Source of the DNA: Flavobacteriaceae bacterium CG_4_10_14_3_um_filter_33_47
GTDB taxonomy: Bacteria; Bacteroidota; Bacteroidia; Flavobacteriales; Flavobacteriaceae
Length of the DNA stretch: 55,018 nucleotides
Reading direction: 5' to 3'
Assembly: GCA_002784145.1 (NCBI GenBank)
Contig: PFKE01000154.1
Location: 1-55,018 of the forward strand
Made by a program: the position numbers and the translations under genes. Shown here piece by piece: positions 6,577 to 15,587 of the stretch; position 1 is the first letter of the stretch; the number at the start of each line of letters is the position of its first letter. Under the pieces are notes generated by a model. That model made no database searches, was not told the DNA's origin, and saw only the letters and a program-made list of their open reading frames with translations.

Positions 6577-7026
6577 ATGATACAACCTTTTGACGACATT
6601 TATTTTATGAAAAAAGCTTTGCAAGAAGCAGAAATAGCTTTTGAAAAAGGTGAAGTTCCTATCGGTGCTGTTATTGTTATTGAAAACAGAATTATTGCCA
6701 AAGGACATAATTTAACAGAAACCTTAAATGATGTAACAGCGCATGCCGAAATACAAGCCATTACAGCAGCAGCTAATTTTTTAGGTGGTAAATTTCTTCA
6801 AAACTGCACGCTGTATGTAACCTTGGAACCTTGCCAAATGTGTGCAGGCGCTTTGTATTGGAGTCAAATATCAAATATTGTTTACGGTGCCAGAGATTTA
6901 GAGAGAGGCTGCATTCATTTAAAAACCAAATTGCATCCTAAAACCATCATGCAAGGCGGTGTTTTAGAAAATGAAGCTTCAGAGCTTTTAAAACGTTTTT
7001 TTATTCAAAGACGAAACTTAAACTAG
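6577..7026 (+). CDS. tadA: tRNA-specific adenosine deaminase
   Basis: 149 residues of the cytidine/deoxycytidylate deaminase fold. Zinc ligands are H56 of TAHAE (with the proton-shuttling E58) and C86/C89 of LEPCQMC. Together with GEVPIGAVIV near residue 25 and the length, this identifies the enzyme that converts the wobble adenosine of tRNA-Arg(ACG) to inosine. The C-terminal region (LKTKLHPKTIMQGGVLENEA) is typical of TadA rather than guanine deaminase. Divergent from dxs; its 3' end faces the small membrane protein at 7031 with four bases between. Confidence 0.93.
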   Translation: MIQPFDDIYFMKKALQEAEIAFEKGEVPIGAVIVIENRIIAKGHNLTETLNDVTAHAEIQAITAAANFLGGKFLQNCTLYVTLEPCQMCAGALYWSQISNIVYGARDLERGCIHLKTKLHPKTIMQGGVLENEASELLKRFFIQRRNLN

Positions 7027-7030
7027 AATA

Positions 7031-7261
7031 TTATTTTTTTTCGCGTTCGCGCATTTTATCTAAATTTTCCTTAGTCAGCATATAATCTTTAATATTTTTA
7101 TCTTTCCATCTATAATAAGAAAATAAAGGAAAAACAATAAAAAAAAGCCCTATAACGCCATAGCCAATTAATTTTTCTGAATTTTCAAATCCTGCAAAAT
7201 ATCCTGTTAGGATACTTCCAACAGATAGGATTAAACATAGAACGATTAAATACTTCATCAT
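7031..7261 (-). CDS. small two-TM membrane protein
   Basis: 76 residues: two hydrophobic segments (about 4-24 and 31-51), then a charged cytoplasmic tail ending MREREKK. The start overlaps the stop of the ClC channel gene by one base (TAATG), so it is translationally coupled to it; a second ATG directly follows as the next codon. No family recognised. The coupling suggests an accessory subunit or a general small membrane protein, but there is no direct evidence of function. Confidence 0.6.
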   Translation of the reverse strand: MMKYLIVLCLILSVGSILTGYFAGFENSEKLIGYGVIGLFFIVFPLFSYYRWKDKNIKDYMLTKENLDKMREREKK

Positions 7262-9048
7262 TATTTGGTAAAATTAATTAGCTGCCTTCTGTAAGCCGTT
7301 AAAAGCTTTGATTTGGATATAAACCCAATATAAACATCATTTTTTACTACGGGCAAATTCCAAGCGCTGCTATCCTGAAATTTCTTCATAATGTCGGTCA
7401 TTTTATCTTTGTCAACGTCAATAATCTCAGGAGCAGGTTGCATAATATCGTGTGCTCTTATTTCTCCGTATAAATCCTGATCAAACATAATAGGCCTTAA
7501 ATCATCTAGCAGGATGATGCCTACCAAAGCTTTGGTTTTTGCATCAATAACTGGAAAAATATTCCTTTTTGATTGGATTACGGCGGTATTGATTATTTCA
7601 CCTAAATTCATATTTGATGTGATGCTGACAAAATTGGTTTCAATAATTTTATCAATATTCATAAACGTTAATACTGCATGATCTTTATCGTGGGTTATTA
7701 ATTCGCCTTTTCTGCCCAATTGCATGTTATAAACAGAATGAGGACTGAAATATTTAGTTAAACCAAACGAAATGGTAGCCGTTAGCATTAGCGGAATAAA
7801 AAGCTCATAACCTCCAGTAAGTTCGGCAATTAAGAAAATAGCCGTTAAGGGTGCATGTAAAACACCTGCCAATAAACCAGCCATGCCTACCAGAGTAAAA
7901 TTACTTTCGGAGATAGGCGAACGAAACAGCCCGCAATGATTGATTATTTTAGCAATGCAATTGCCCATAATGCTGCCCATAAAAAGTGTTGGAGCAAAAA
8001 TACCACCTACACCACCAGCTCCAAAGGTTAATGAACTGGCTATAATTTTAAAAAAGACAAGGCCAGCTAAAAGCAAAATAACAATCCAAATATTCGTTAA
8101 ATCCATTTGCATTAAGTTATTTTCAAGCGCTTTTTCAGCGTTTCCTGCAATAAGATTATTGATAACATCAAAGCCTTCGCCATATAGTGGCGGAATGAAA
8201 TAAATTAATAAACCCAAGCCAACACCACCAACAATTAGTCGTTTAACGGGTGTGCCAATTTTGTCGAAAAATTTTTGGATTTTGTCGTAAACCTGGGCAA
8301 AATAAATAGACGTTATTGCGGCGAATACACCAAGGAGAATATAAAAAGGCGCATCAGACAGTACAAATTCATCTTCAATTCTAAAGGGTAATAAAATATC
8401 ATTTCCAAAGAAAAAATAAGAGGTCAAAATAGCTGAAAGCGATGCTAACAAAAGTGGCAACATAGATGCAATGGTCAAATCCAAACTAAAAACTTCTATG
8501 GCAAAAATAATAGCAGCAATAGGCGCTTTAAATATGGAACTCATGGCTCCGGCAGCGGCACAACCAATTAATAAATTCCTGGTATTTTGGTTCATATGAA
8601 ACATTCTGGAAATATTAGAACCAATAGCCGCACCAGTAGCCACGGTTGGGCCTTCCAGTCCAACAGAACCACCAAAACCTACGGTAAGTGGAGCCGTTAA
8701 AATAGAACCAAACATTTGATATTGTTTCATGATTCCTTTTCGCTTGGAAATAGCATAAAGGGTGGAAGGAATACCATGACTTACTTTATTTCTTATCACA
8801 TATTTTATGGTTAGATAAACTAATGTGAGCCCAATAATTGGAAATAAAAAGTAAAAAGCATGGTGATAATATTTTATCAAATTACCTTCCAGCAGATGTT
8901 GAATAAAATGCGTTAAGTTTTTTAAAACAACGGCACCAACACCAGAAGTAAAGCCAATGACGACACTTAAAATATAAACAAACTGTCTGTGAGAGATATA
9001 TTTGGCTCTCCAGATAAGTATTTGTTTAAGAATGGTTTGTTTTGGCAT
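7261..9048 (-). CDS. ClC-family chloride channel/antiporter with CBS domains
   Basis: 595 residues from ATG at 9048. The longer frame from TTG at 9075 would begin inside the aspS terminator hairpin and is rejected. The ClC selectivity motifs are present: SHGIP (90-94), GSVGLEGP with gating glutamate E132, and GGVGGIFAP (345-353). A glutamate (E185) in AIIFAIEVFSLDL lies where transporters of the family have their internal proton glutamate, so H+/Cl- exchange is plausible. Residues from about 440 on form a pair of CBS domains that usually bind adenine nucleotides. An inner-membrane homodimer is expected. Coupled to the small membrane protein downstream. Confidence 0.93.
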   Translation of the reverse strand: MPKQTILKQILIWRAKYISHRQFVYILSVVIGFTSGVGAVVLKNLTHFIQHLLEGNLIKYYHHAFYFLFPIIGLTLVYLTIKYVIRNKVSHGIPSTLYAISKRKGIMKQYQMFGSILTAPLTVGFGGSVGLEGPTVATGAAIGSNISRMFHMNQNTRNLLIGCAAAGAMSSIFKAPIAAIIFAIEVFSLDLTIASMLPLLLASLSAILTSYFFFGNDILLPFRIEDEFVLSDAPFYILLGVFAAITSIYFAQVYDKIQKFFDKIGTPVKRLIVGGVGLGLLIYFIPPLYGEGFDVINNLIAGNAEKALENNLMQMDLTNIWIVILLLAGLVFFKIIASSLTFGAGGVGGIFAPTLFMGSIMGNCIAKIINHCGLFRSPISESNFTLVGMAGLLAGVLHAPLTAIFLIAELTGGYELFIPLMLTATISFGLTKYFSPHSVYNMQLGRKGELITHDKDHAVLTFMNIDKIIETNFVSITSNMNLGEIINTAVIQSKRNIFPVIDAKTKALVGIILLDDLRPIMFDQDLYGEIRAHDIMQPAPEIIDVDKDKMTDIMKKFQDSSAWNLPVVKNDVYIGFISKSKLLTAYRRQLINFTK

Positions 9049-9060
9049 AATCAAAGCTAC

Positions 9061-9085
9061 TAAAAAATCCTGCAAGTGCAGGATT
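9061..9085 (-). terminator. rho-independent terminator after aspS
   Basis: Eight-bp stem AATCCTGC/GCAGGATT (9066-9085) with a four-base loop, followed on the minus strand by six T residues. It lies six bases after the aspS stop and separates aspS from the ClC gene. Confidence 0.85.
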
Positions 9086-9090
9086 TAGTA

Positions 9091-10845
9091 TTATGGTTTA
9101 ATGTTTAATTTTAAACATAGTTCTTCAAGTTGTTTGTCGTCTATAGGAGCAGGAGCATCGATCATAACATCACGTCCGGAATTGTTTTTAGGAAAAGCAA
9201 TAAAATCTCGAATAATTTCCTGACCTGCTAATATGGCAACTAAACGGTCCAAACCAAAAGCTAAGCCTCCATGTGGCGGTGCGCCATATTGGAAAGCGTC
9301 CATTAAGAATCCAAACTGAGCTTTGGCCTGTTCTGGTGTAAACCCCAAATAATCAAACATTAAGGCCTGTGTTTTTTTATCGTGAATTCTGATGGAACCA
9401 CCACCAATTTCATTTCCGTTTAAAACTAAATCGTAAGCATTGGCTTTAACTTCGCCAGGATTTGTAGCCAGTAATTCTAGTTGTCCTGGTTTGGGTGAGG
9501 TAAATGGATGATGCATGGCATGGTAGCGTTTGGTGTCTTCATCCCATTCCAATAACGGAAAATCAATCACCCAAAGCGGAGCAAATACATGTGGTTTACG
9601 TAACCCTAAACGCGTAGCAAGTTCCATTCTTAAAGCACTTAACTGGCCTCTTACTTTGTTGGTTTCTCCCGAAAAGATACACATTAAATCCCCAGCTTTC
9701 GCTCCTGTAATTTCTGCCCATTTTGCTAAGTCTGATTCGTCATAAAATTTATCTACAGAGGATTTGTAGGTTCCGTCTTCGTTACAACGGCAATATACCA
9801 TTCCTAAAGCGCCAATTTGAGGGCGTTTTATCCAATCAATTAATTGGTCAATGTCTTTTCTTGTGAAATTATTGCCGCCTGGAACGGCAATACCAACCAC
9901 CAATTCTGCCGAATTGAAAACGTCAAAATCTTTATGTTGTGTTACGGTATTTAATTCTCTAAACTGCATACCAAAACGAATGTCCGGTTTATCATTTCCG
10001 TATAAACGCATGGCGTCATCATAAAGCATTCTTGGAAACTTTTCTACTTCAATACCATTAATTTCTTTAAGTAAATGCCGTGTTAATCCTTCAAAAGCAT
10101 TTAAGATGTCGTCTTGCTCAACAAAGGCCATTTCACAATCTATTTGTGTAAATTCTGGTTGTCTGTCAGCACGTAAATCTTCGTCTCTAAAACATTTTAC
10201 AATTTGAAAATATTTATCCATTCCGCCAACCATAAGCAGTTGCTTAAAAGTTTGGGGCGATTGCGGAAGCGCGTAAAACTGACCAGCATTCATTCTGCTT
10301 GGAACCACAAAATCTCTGGCACCTTCGGGCGTAGATTTAATTAAATAAGGGGTTTCAACTTCTATAAAACCTTCATTTGATAAGTAATTTCTAACGGCTT
10401 GAGCTACTTTATGTCTAAAAATCAAACTGTTTTTAACAGGATTACGACGAATGTCTAAATAACGATATTTCATACGTAATTCTTCGCCTCCATCGGTCTC
10501 GTCTTCAATGGTAAAAGGTGGTAACAAGGCTTTATTAAGAACGGTTAATTCAGAAACTAATATTTCAATATCCCCTGTTGGAATTTTCGAATTTTTTGAA
10601 CTTCGCTCAATCACCGTTCCTTTAACTTGTATGACAAATTCTCTTCCTAAAGTTTTTGCCTCCTGAATGATGGATTTTGACGTGCGTTCTTCATCAAAAA
10701 TAAGTTGGGTGATTCCATAACGATCGCGAAGATCTACCCAAATCATAAATCCTTTATCTCTGGTTTTTTGTACCCAGCCGGCAAGTACAACCTCTTTATT
10801 TATATGTGACGCGTTTAATTCGCCACAATTATGACTTCTATACAT
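9091..10845 (-). CDS. aspS: aspartyl-tRNA synthetase
   Basis: 584 residues, the bacterial class IIb type. It has an N-terminal OB fold ([19 protein letters not shown]), the catalytic core with [20 protein letters not shown] and [18 protein letters not shown] (motif 2), the bacterial GAD insertion in the middle, and [11 protein letters not shown] (motif 3) near residue 535. It charges tRNA-Asp in the cytoplasm. A TAnnTTTG box (TAAATTTG, 10866-10873) lies about 20 bases upstream of the start. Divergent from the SusC gene; ends at its own terminator. Confidence 0.97.
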   Translation of the reverse strand: MYRSHNCGELNASHINKEVVLAGWVQKTRDKGFMIWVDLRDRYGITQLIFDEERTSKSIIQEAKTLGREFVIQVKGTVIERSSKNSKIPTGDIEILVSELTVLNKALLPPFTIEDETDGGEELRMKYRYLDIRRNPVKNSLIFRHKVAQAVRNYLSNEGFIEVETPYLIKSTPEGARDFVVPSRMNAGQFYALPQSPQTFKQLLMVGGMDKYFQIVKCFRDEDLRADRQPEFTQIDCEMAFVEQDDILNAFEGLTRHLLKEINGIEVEKFPRMLYDDAMRLYGNDKPDIRFGMQFRELNTVTQHKDFDVFNSAELVVGIAVPGGNNFTRKDIDQLIDWIKRPQIGALGMVYCRCNEDGTYKSSVDKFYDESDLAKWAEITGAKAGDLMCIFSGETNKVRGQLSALRMELATRLGLRKPHVFAPLWVIDFPLLEWDEDTKRYHAMHHPFTSPKPGQLELLATNPGEVKANAYDLVLNGNEIGGGSIRIHDKKTQALMFDYLGFTPEQAKAQFGFLMDAFQYGAPPHGGLAFGLDRLVAILAGQEIIRDFIAFPKNNSGRDVMIDAPAPIDDKQLEELCLKLNIKP

Positions 10846-11043
10846 AAGACACTAAAATTAGAAGACAAATTTAGCAAGTTATTATATTTTAAAAGTGTTT
10901 ATTGAGTATAATTTTAAGAGTAAACTTTAAAGGGTCAATAAAGTCCAATATTTATTACAAATGTTATCAAAATGTTATTTTTTTTTCGAATAGTTATTTT
11001 TTTTTTAGATATTTAGAAAAAATAACTTAAAACTTTTAACATA

Positions 11044-14016
11044 ATGAACAAAACTTTATCTTTAAAGTTGCTTTTATTTTCATTGATTTTTTTTCCTTTA
11101 ATAGCTTTTAGCCAACAAATTAAAGGTAAAGTAATGGATGGTGCAACTAACTTGCCTTTGGCAGGAGCGAATGTGATAATTAAAGGAACCGTAACAGGAA
11201 CTACTGCCGATTTTGATGGTAATTTTAGTCTCAAAGTAGAAGGTTTTCCTGTTATCCTTGTTTTTTCGTCTTTGGGATTTGAAACCATTGAAGAAACACT
11301 TAGCTCAAATAGAATTTTAACCGTTACACTGCAAGAATCTGCCACAGCTTTAGATGAAGTTGTAATTTCTGGTCTTGCTTCAACGGTAAAAAGAACGAAC
11401 GCCGCCAATAGCGTTGCTTCGTTATCTGCGGAAGATTTAACTGGTGTTACGCCACCTCAAACATTAGATGGAGCCTTAAATGGTAAATTTACTGGAGCCT
11501 TAATATCGGCAAACTCAGGAGCTCCGGGTGGTGGATTGTCTGTTAAACTTAGGGGCATTACGTCCATAAATGGTAATTCTCAACCTTTATACATTATTGA
11601 TGGGGTTTATATTGACAATAGTAGTATTTCATCAGGAGGCTTAAATGCTGTATCTCAGGCCGCAGGAGGGGGTAATGCTTCTAGTCAAGATAATGCTACC
11701 AACAGAATAGCTGACATCAATCCTGATGATATTGCAAATATTGAGATTTTAAAGGGAGCTTCGGCTTCTGCAATTTATGGGTCTAGAGGTGCTGCTGGGG
11801 TAATAATCATTACTACTAAAAAAGGGAAAGCAGGAAAAACTAATATCAATTTCTCGCAATCGCTAGGTTTTAATGAAGCGATTAATCTTCAAGGGCAAAG
11901 AAAGTGGACTGCTGAGTTAGCTGAGAGTGAATTTGGTCAAGGTGCTTTGTTTACAGCAGCACAAAATGCAGGTACATTACGTGATTATGAAAAAGAGCTT
12001 TTTGGTGAAAAAGGGTTTATTACCAATACTAATATTAGTATGTCCGGAGGATCTGATAAGACCACTTTTTATGCTGGTCTTTCAAGAAATCAAGAAGATG
12101 GGATTGTTAAGCGTACAGGTTATGATAAGACCTCTGTAAGGTTTAATCTAGATCATAAATTTAACGACAACATCAAATTATCTGTAACGTCAAATTATAT
12201 TAACTCAACTGCAGACAGAGGGTTTTTTAATAACGATAACACAGGAACCACTATAGGGGTAGCTTTAACTGCAACACGACCCTGGGATTTTTTATTGCCT
12301 GATGAAAATGGCAATTATCCAGATCATCCAAACAACTCGTCAAACCCTTTACAGACGAGAGATTTAATGACTAATAAAGAGGATACTAAACGTTTTATTA
12401 CTGGAGGGACACTTGATATTAACCTTTTTAAAGGGGAACATTCAGATTTGCAATTCGTTGCTAGAGCTGGTTCAGATCATTACACTTTAACATCAACGGT
12501 TATTTTTCCAAAAGAATTACAGTTTATGAGACCAGATCAAGGGGGTGTAAATGGAATTTCAGCATTATCAACTACCACCAATACAAACGCTAATTATTCT
12601 GCTTTTTTGGTCCATAATTTTAATACAAATAATGATATTACATTTACTACACAAGCAGGGGTTACTAATGAACAATTTTCTCAAAACATTGTTAGAGTTG
12701 TAGCATCAGATTTAATTGCTTCGGAAACCAATATTGATCAGGCAGCGAATCAAACGGTTAACCAATTTAGATTAAAACAAGAGGACTTTGGTTTTTTTGT
12801 TCAAGAATCTGTAAACTATCAAGATAAGTTAATAGCAACTTTAGGGATAAGAGGAGATAAATCAACCAATAATGGGGATATCAACCAATTTTTTTATTAT
12901 CCAAAAGCATCTTTAGCAGCTAACTTACACAAGTTTGGTTTTTGGGGAAACAATGATATGATAAACAGGTTTAAACCTCGTGTGGCTTATGGTGAGGCAG
13001 GAACTTTTGCAACCTTTGGGTCTTTATTCACTATTTATGGAAGTGTAGGGATTGATGGTAATGTAGGAATTGGAGTTCCTGGTACAAGAGGAAACCCTGC
13101 AATTAATCCAGAGAGACAAAGCGAATTGGAAATTGGTTTTGACGCCGGTTTTTTCAATGATAAAGTTTCTCTAGAGTTTACTTACTATAAAAAGAAAGTA
13201 GAAGACTTATTGCTACAAGCCAATATTGAGCCTTCTTCTGGCTTTTCAACGCAATGGCTAAACGCTGGTAGTCTTGAAAATAGAGGGGTCGAAATTGGTC
13301 TTAACATAAATGTATTTGATTCTGCCGATTTTTCATGGGATTCGGGAATTAGTTGGTATAAAAATGAATCTGAAATGACTTCTTTAAAAGTACCCACCTT
13401 TAATCTAGGAGGGTTTGGTAACAGTTTAGGACAGTTTCAAATTGAAGAGGGCAAAAGTGTTACCCAAATTGTTGGAACCACAGGCGCAGGAACACCCGTT
13501 TCGGTTTTAGGTGATGCAGAACCCGATTTTCAAATGTCCTTTAACAATAGTTTTGTTTATAAGGACTTTACTTTGTCTTTTTTATGGCATTGGAAAAAAG
13601 GAGGCGATAATATTAACTTAACAAAATTATTATCAGATTTTGGTGGTACTAGTGCAGATTTTGACGGGTTTGATGTAGATCCTGAAGGTCTTATACGTAA
13701 TGGGGATTTTAGGATATTTAATGGTCTTTTTGATAGTAACGCCAGACCGTTTGTGGAAGATGCATCATATTTAAGATTGCGAGAAATTGGTTTGTATTAT
13801 TCAGTACCAAAAACAACTTTAAATAGTTGGTTTAACGGGATTGTTTCCAATGTAAAAATCGGTTTTTCAGGAAATAATTTAATCAACATTTTTGATTATA
13901 ATAGTTATGATCCCGAGGTTTCTAATTTTGGTGGTAACGGTTTATCAACAGGTGTAGAAGTAACACCTTTTCCGTCATCTAAAAGATTTATGTTCCACTT
14001 ATCAGCTCAATTTTAA
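11044..14016 (+). CDS. SusC/RagA-type TonB-dependent outer-membrane transporter
   Basis: 990 residues. Signal peptide to about residue 23 (FPLIAFSQ), a CarboxypepD_reg-like domain (about 25-110, GKVMDGATNLPLAGANVII), LDEVVISG at the plug entrance, a plug with LRGITSINGNSQPLYIIDG, and then a 22-strand-type barrel to the terminal F (SAQF). SusC proteins import oligosaccharides, peptides or other polymers with a SusD lid, powered by TonB-ExbB-ExbD (an ExbB/ExbD operon lies at 32006). There is no STN domain, so no direct FecR-type signalling is expected. SusD follows after 20 bases. No substrate can be named: no hydrolase is adjacent. Confidence 0.95.
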   Translation: MNKTLSLKLLLFSLIFFPLIAFSQQIKGKVMDGATNLPLAGANVIIKGTVTGTTADFDGNFSLKVEGFPVILVFSSLGFETIEETLSSNRILTVTLQESATALDEVVISGLASTVKRTNAANSVASLSAEDLTGVTPPQTLDGALNGKFTGALISANSGAPGGGLSVKLRGITSINGNSQPLYIIDGVYIDNSSISSGGLNAVSQAAGGGNASSQDNATNRIADINPDDIANIEILKGASASAIYGSRGAAGVIIITTKKGKAGKTNINFSQSLGFNEAINLQGQRKWTAELAESEFGQGALFTAAQNAGTLRDYEKELFGEKGFITNTNISMSGGSDKTTFYAGLSRNQEDGIVKRTGYDKTSVRFNLDHKFNDNIKLSVTSNYINSTADRGFFNNDNTGTTIGVALTATRPWDFLLPDENGNYPDHPNNSSNPLQTRDLMTNKEDTKRFITGGTLDINLFKGEHSDLQFVARAGSDHYTLTSTVIFPKELQFMRPDQGGVNGISALSTTTNTNANYSAFLVHNFNTNNDITFTTQAGVTNEQFSQNIVRVVASDLIASETNIDQAANQTVNQFRLKQEDFGFFVQESVNYQDKLIATLGIRGDKSTNNGDINQFFYYPKASLAANLHKFGFWGNNDMINRFKPRVAYGEAGTFATFGSLFTIYGSVGIDGNVGIGVPGTRGNPAINPERQSELEIGFDAGFFNDKVSLEFTYYKKKVEDLLLQANIEPSSGFSTQWLNAGSLENRGVEIGLNINVFDSADFSWDSGISWYKNESEMTSLKVPTFNLGGFGNSLGQFQIEEGKSVTQIVGTTGAGTPVSVLGDAEPDFQMSFNNSFVYKDFTLSFLWHWKKGGDNINLTKLLSDFGGTSADFDGFDVDPEGLIRNGDFRIFNGLFDSNARPFVEDASYLRLREIGLYYSVPKTTLNSWFNGIVSNVKIGFSGNNLINIFDYNSYDPEVSNFGGNGLSTGVEVTPFPSSKRFMFHLSAQF

Positions 14017-14036
14017 AAAAAATTAACTCAAGAAAA

Positions 14037-15344
14037 ATGAAAATAATTAATAAATTATACATATTAATCATAACCATTTCTATTCTAAATGTTACGTCTT
14101 GTACTTTAGAAGGAGGTGAAAGTTTAAATGGGGCAAGTACGACCTCTATTTCAGACGATATATCAAGAGGAGAGCTGGCACAAGCCGTTGCTGGTGTTCT
14201 ATCTGATATGAGATTGCGATTAAACACTCAAATTGATGTACAGAGTATTTTAGGACGAGAATATTACTTTTTTACAAACTCAGATCCACGTTTTGAAGGT
14301 GATGTGGTAACAGGTAATTTAGATAATAACACTTTTTATACAACCTCGCCATGGAACTCCAGATATGCAACAGTTAAAGATATTAATTTAGCATTAACAG
14401 GATTAGATAATACAACATCCGATCTTTCTGCTCAAGAGATAGCTGCCACTAAGGGCGTTTTAAATACGCTAAAAGCCCACGAACTATTAATGATTTCTAA
14501 TAATCAAGGTGAAAATGGTATGCGTATTGATGTTTCCGATCCAGATAACTTAGGGACATTTGTTAGTTATGAACAGGCTTTAACAGCCATATCCGATCTT
14601 TTATCATCTGCGGCTACAGATTTAGCGTTGGGAGGCTCAACATTTCCTTTTAGTTTAACATCAGGATTTAATGGTTTTGATACGCCAGCAGGTTTTTTAA
14701 AATTTAATAATGCATTGTCTGCAAGGGTTGAAGCTTACAGGGGTAATTATACAAATGTATTAACACACTTATCGGCTTCTTTTATGGACATGCAAGACGA
14801 TTTTAAAACGGGTGTTTATCATACGTATTCATTATCTGGAGCCGATCAAGCTAATCCACTTTTCATAGCATTAAACCAAACAGCAAATGTTAGGGTAGCA
14901 CATTCTAGTTATATTACAGATGCACTTGTGGGAGATTCAAGAGTAGATAAGGTAGTTTTAAGAGATGAACCTCGCGAAGCCTCAAACTTGGTTGGAACCC
15001 ACGATGTTTGGATTTATAAATCGAATGTAGATTTTGTTCCAATAATAAGAAACGAAGAATTGATTTTGCTTTATGCCGAAGCCAACATAACAGTAAACCC
15101 TACTGAATCGGTTACTGCTATTAATATTATTAGAAACGCTGCTGGACTGGCCGATTATTCGGGATTACTAACCTCTCAAGCTTTAGAAGATGAAATTCTT
15201 TTTCAACGCAGATATTCATTATTTGGGGAAAGTCACAGATGGGTTGACATGAGAAGATTTAATAGATTAAGCGAATTACCCAATGACAGAGTTGGGGATA
15301 ACGTGCCTAGCGCAGTGCCTATTCCTGCTAATGAAAATCAATAA
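14037..15344 (+). CDS. RagB/SusD-type substrate-binding lipoprotein
   Basis: 435 residues with a lipoprotein signal peptide whose lipobox cysteine is near residue 22 (NVTSC). TPR-like helices follow (the AKGVLNTLKAHELL region), and the family's C-terminal signatures are EELILLYAEA, EILFQRRYSLFGESHRWVDMRR and VPIPANENQ. The lipoprotein sits on the cell surface as the hinged lid of the SusC barrel and makes first contact with the ligand. Rather short for the family (often 450-600). Ends 240 bp before a strong bidirectional terminator; no enzyme genes follow. Confidence 0.92.
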   Translation: MKIINKLYILIITISILNVTSCTLEGGESLNGASTTSISDDISRGELAQAVAGVLSDMRLRLNTQIDVQSILGREYYFFTNSDPRFEGDVVTGNLDNNTFYTTSPWNSRYATVKDINLALTGLDNTTSDLSAQEIAATKGVLNTLKAHELLMISNNQGENGMRIDVSDPDNLGTFVSYEQALTAISDLLSSAATDLALGGSTFPFSLTSGFNGFDTPAGFLKFNNALSARVEAYRGNYTNVLTHLSASFMDMQDDFKTGVYHTYSLSGADQANPLFIALNQTANVRVAHSSYITDALVGDSRVDKVVLRDEPREASNLVGTHDVWIYKSNVDFVPIIRNEELILLYAEANITVNPTESVTAINIIRNAAGLADYSGLLTSQALEDEILFQRRYSLFGESHRWVDMRRFNRLSELPNDRVGDNVPSAVPIPANENQ

Positions 15345-15530
15345 TAAAAATAGTAATTCAAGATTATAGGAATATAAAATTAATAAGGGTTCTATCATAA
15401 GATAGTAGAAACTAAAGTTTTGGTAATTATAAATTTAATGGTTTAAACAAGCCATAGAAGAGTTTTTTTAAATCTCTAATGCGTTTTTCTAAACAAATAT
15501 CTTATTTTTATTGGAACTCACATTAATTAA

Positions 15531-15568
15531 AAAACAGAAGCCTCAACATTTGTTGAGGCTTCTGTTTT
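15531..15568. terminator. bidirectional terminator between susD-like and RND genes
   Basis: A 17-bp perfect stem, AAAACAGAAGCCTCAAC with its complement, and a four-base loop. Flanking A and T tracts make it work in both directions for the two convergent units. The rest of 15345-15587 shows no gene. Confidence 0.9.
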
Positions 15569-15587
15569 TTAAACAAGTTGAGATTTT

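Noticed and set aside
9049-9075. TTG start extending the ClC protein by nine residues.
   Set aside because: It lies in the terminator of aspS.
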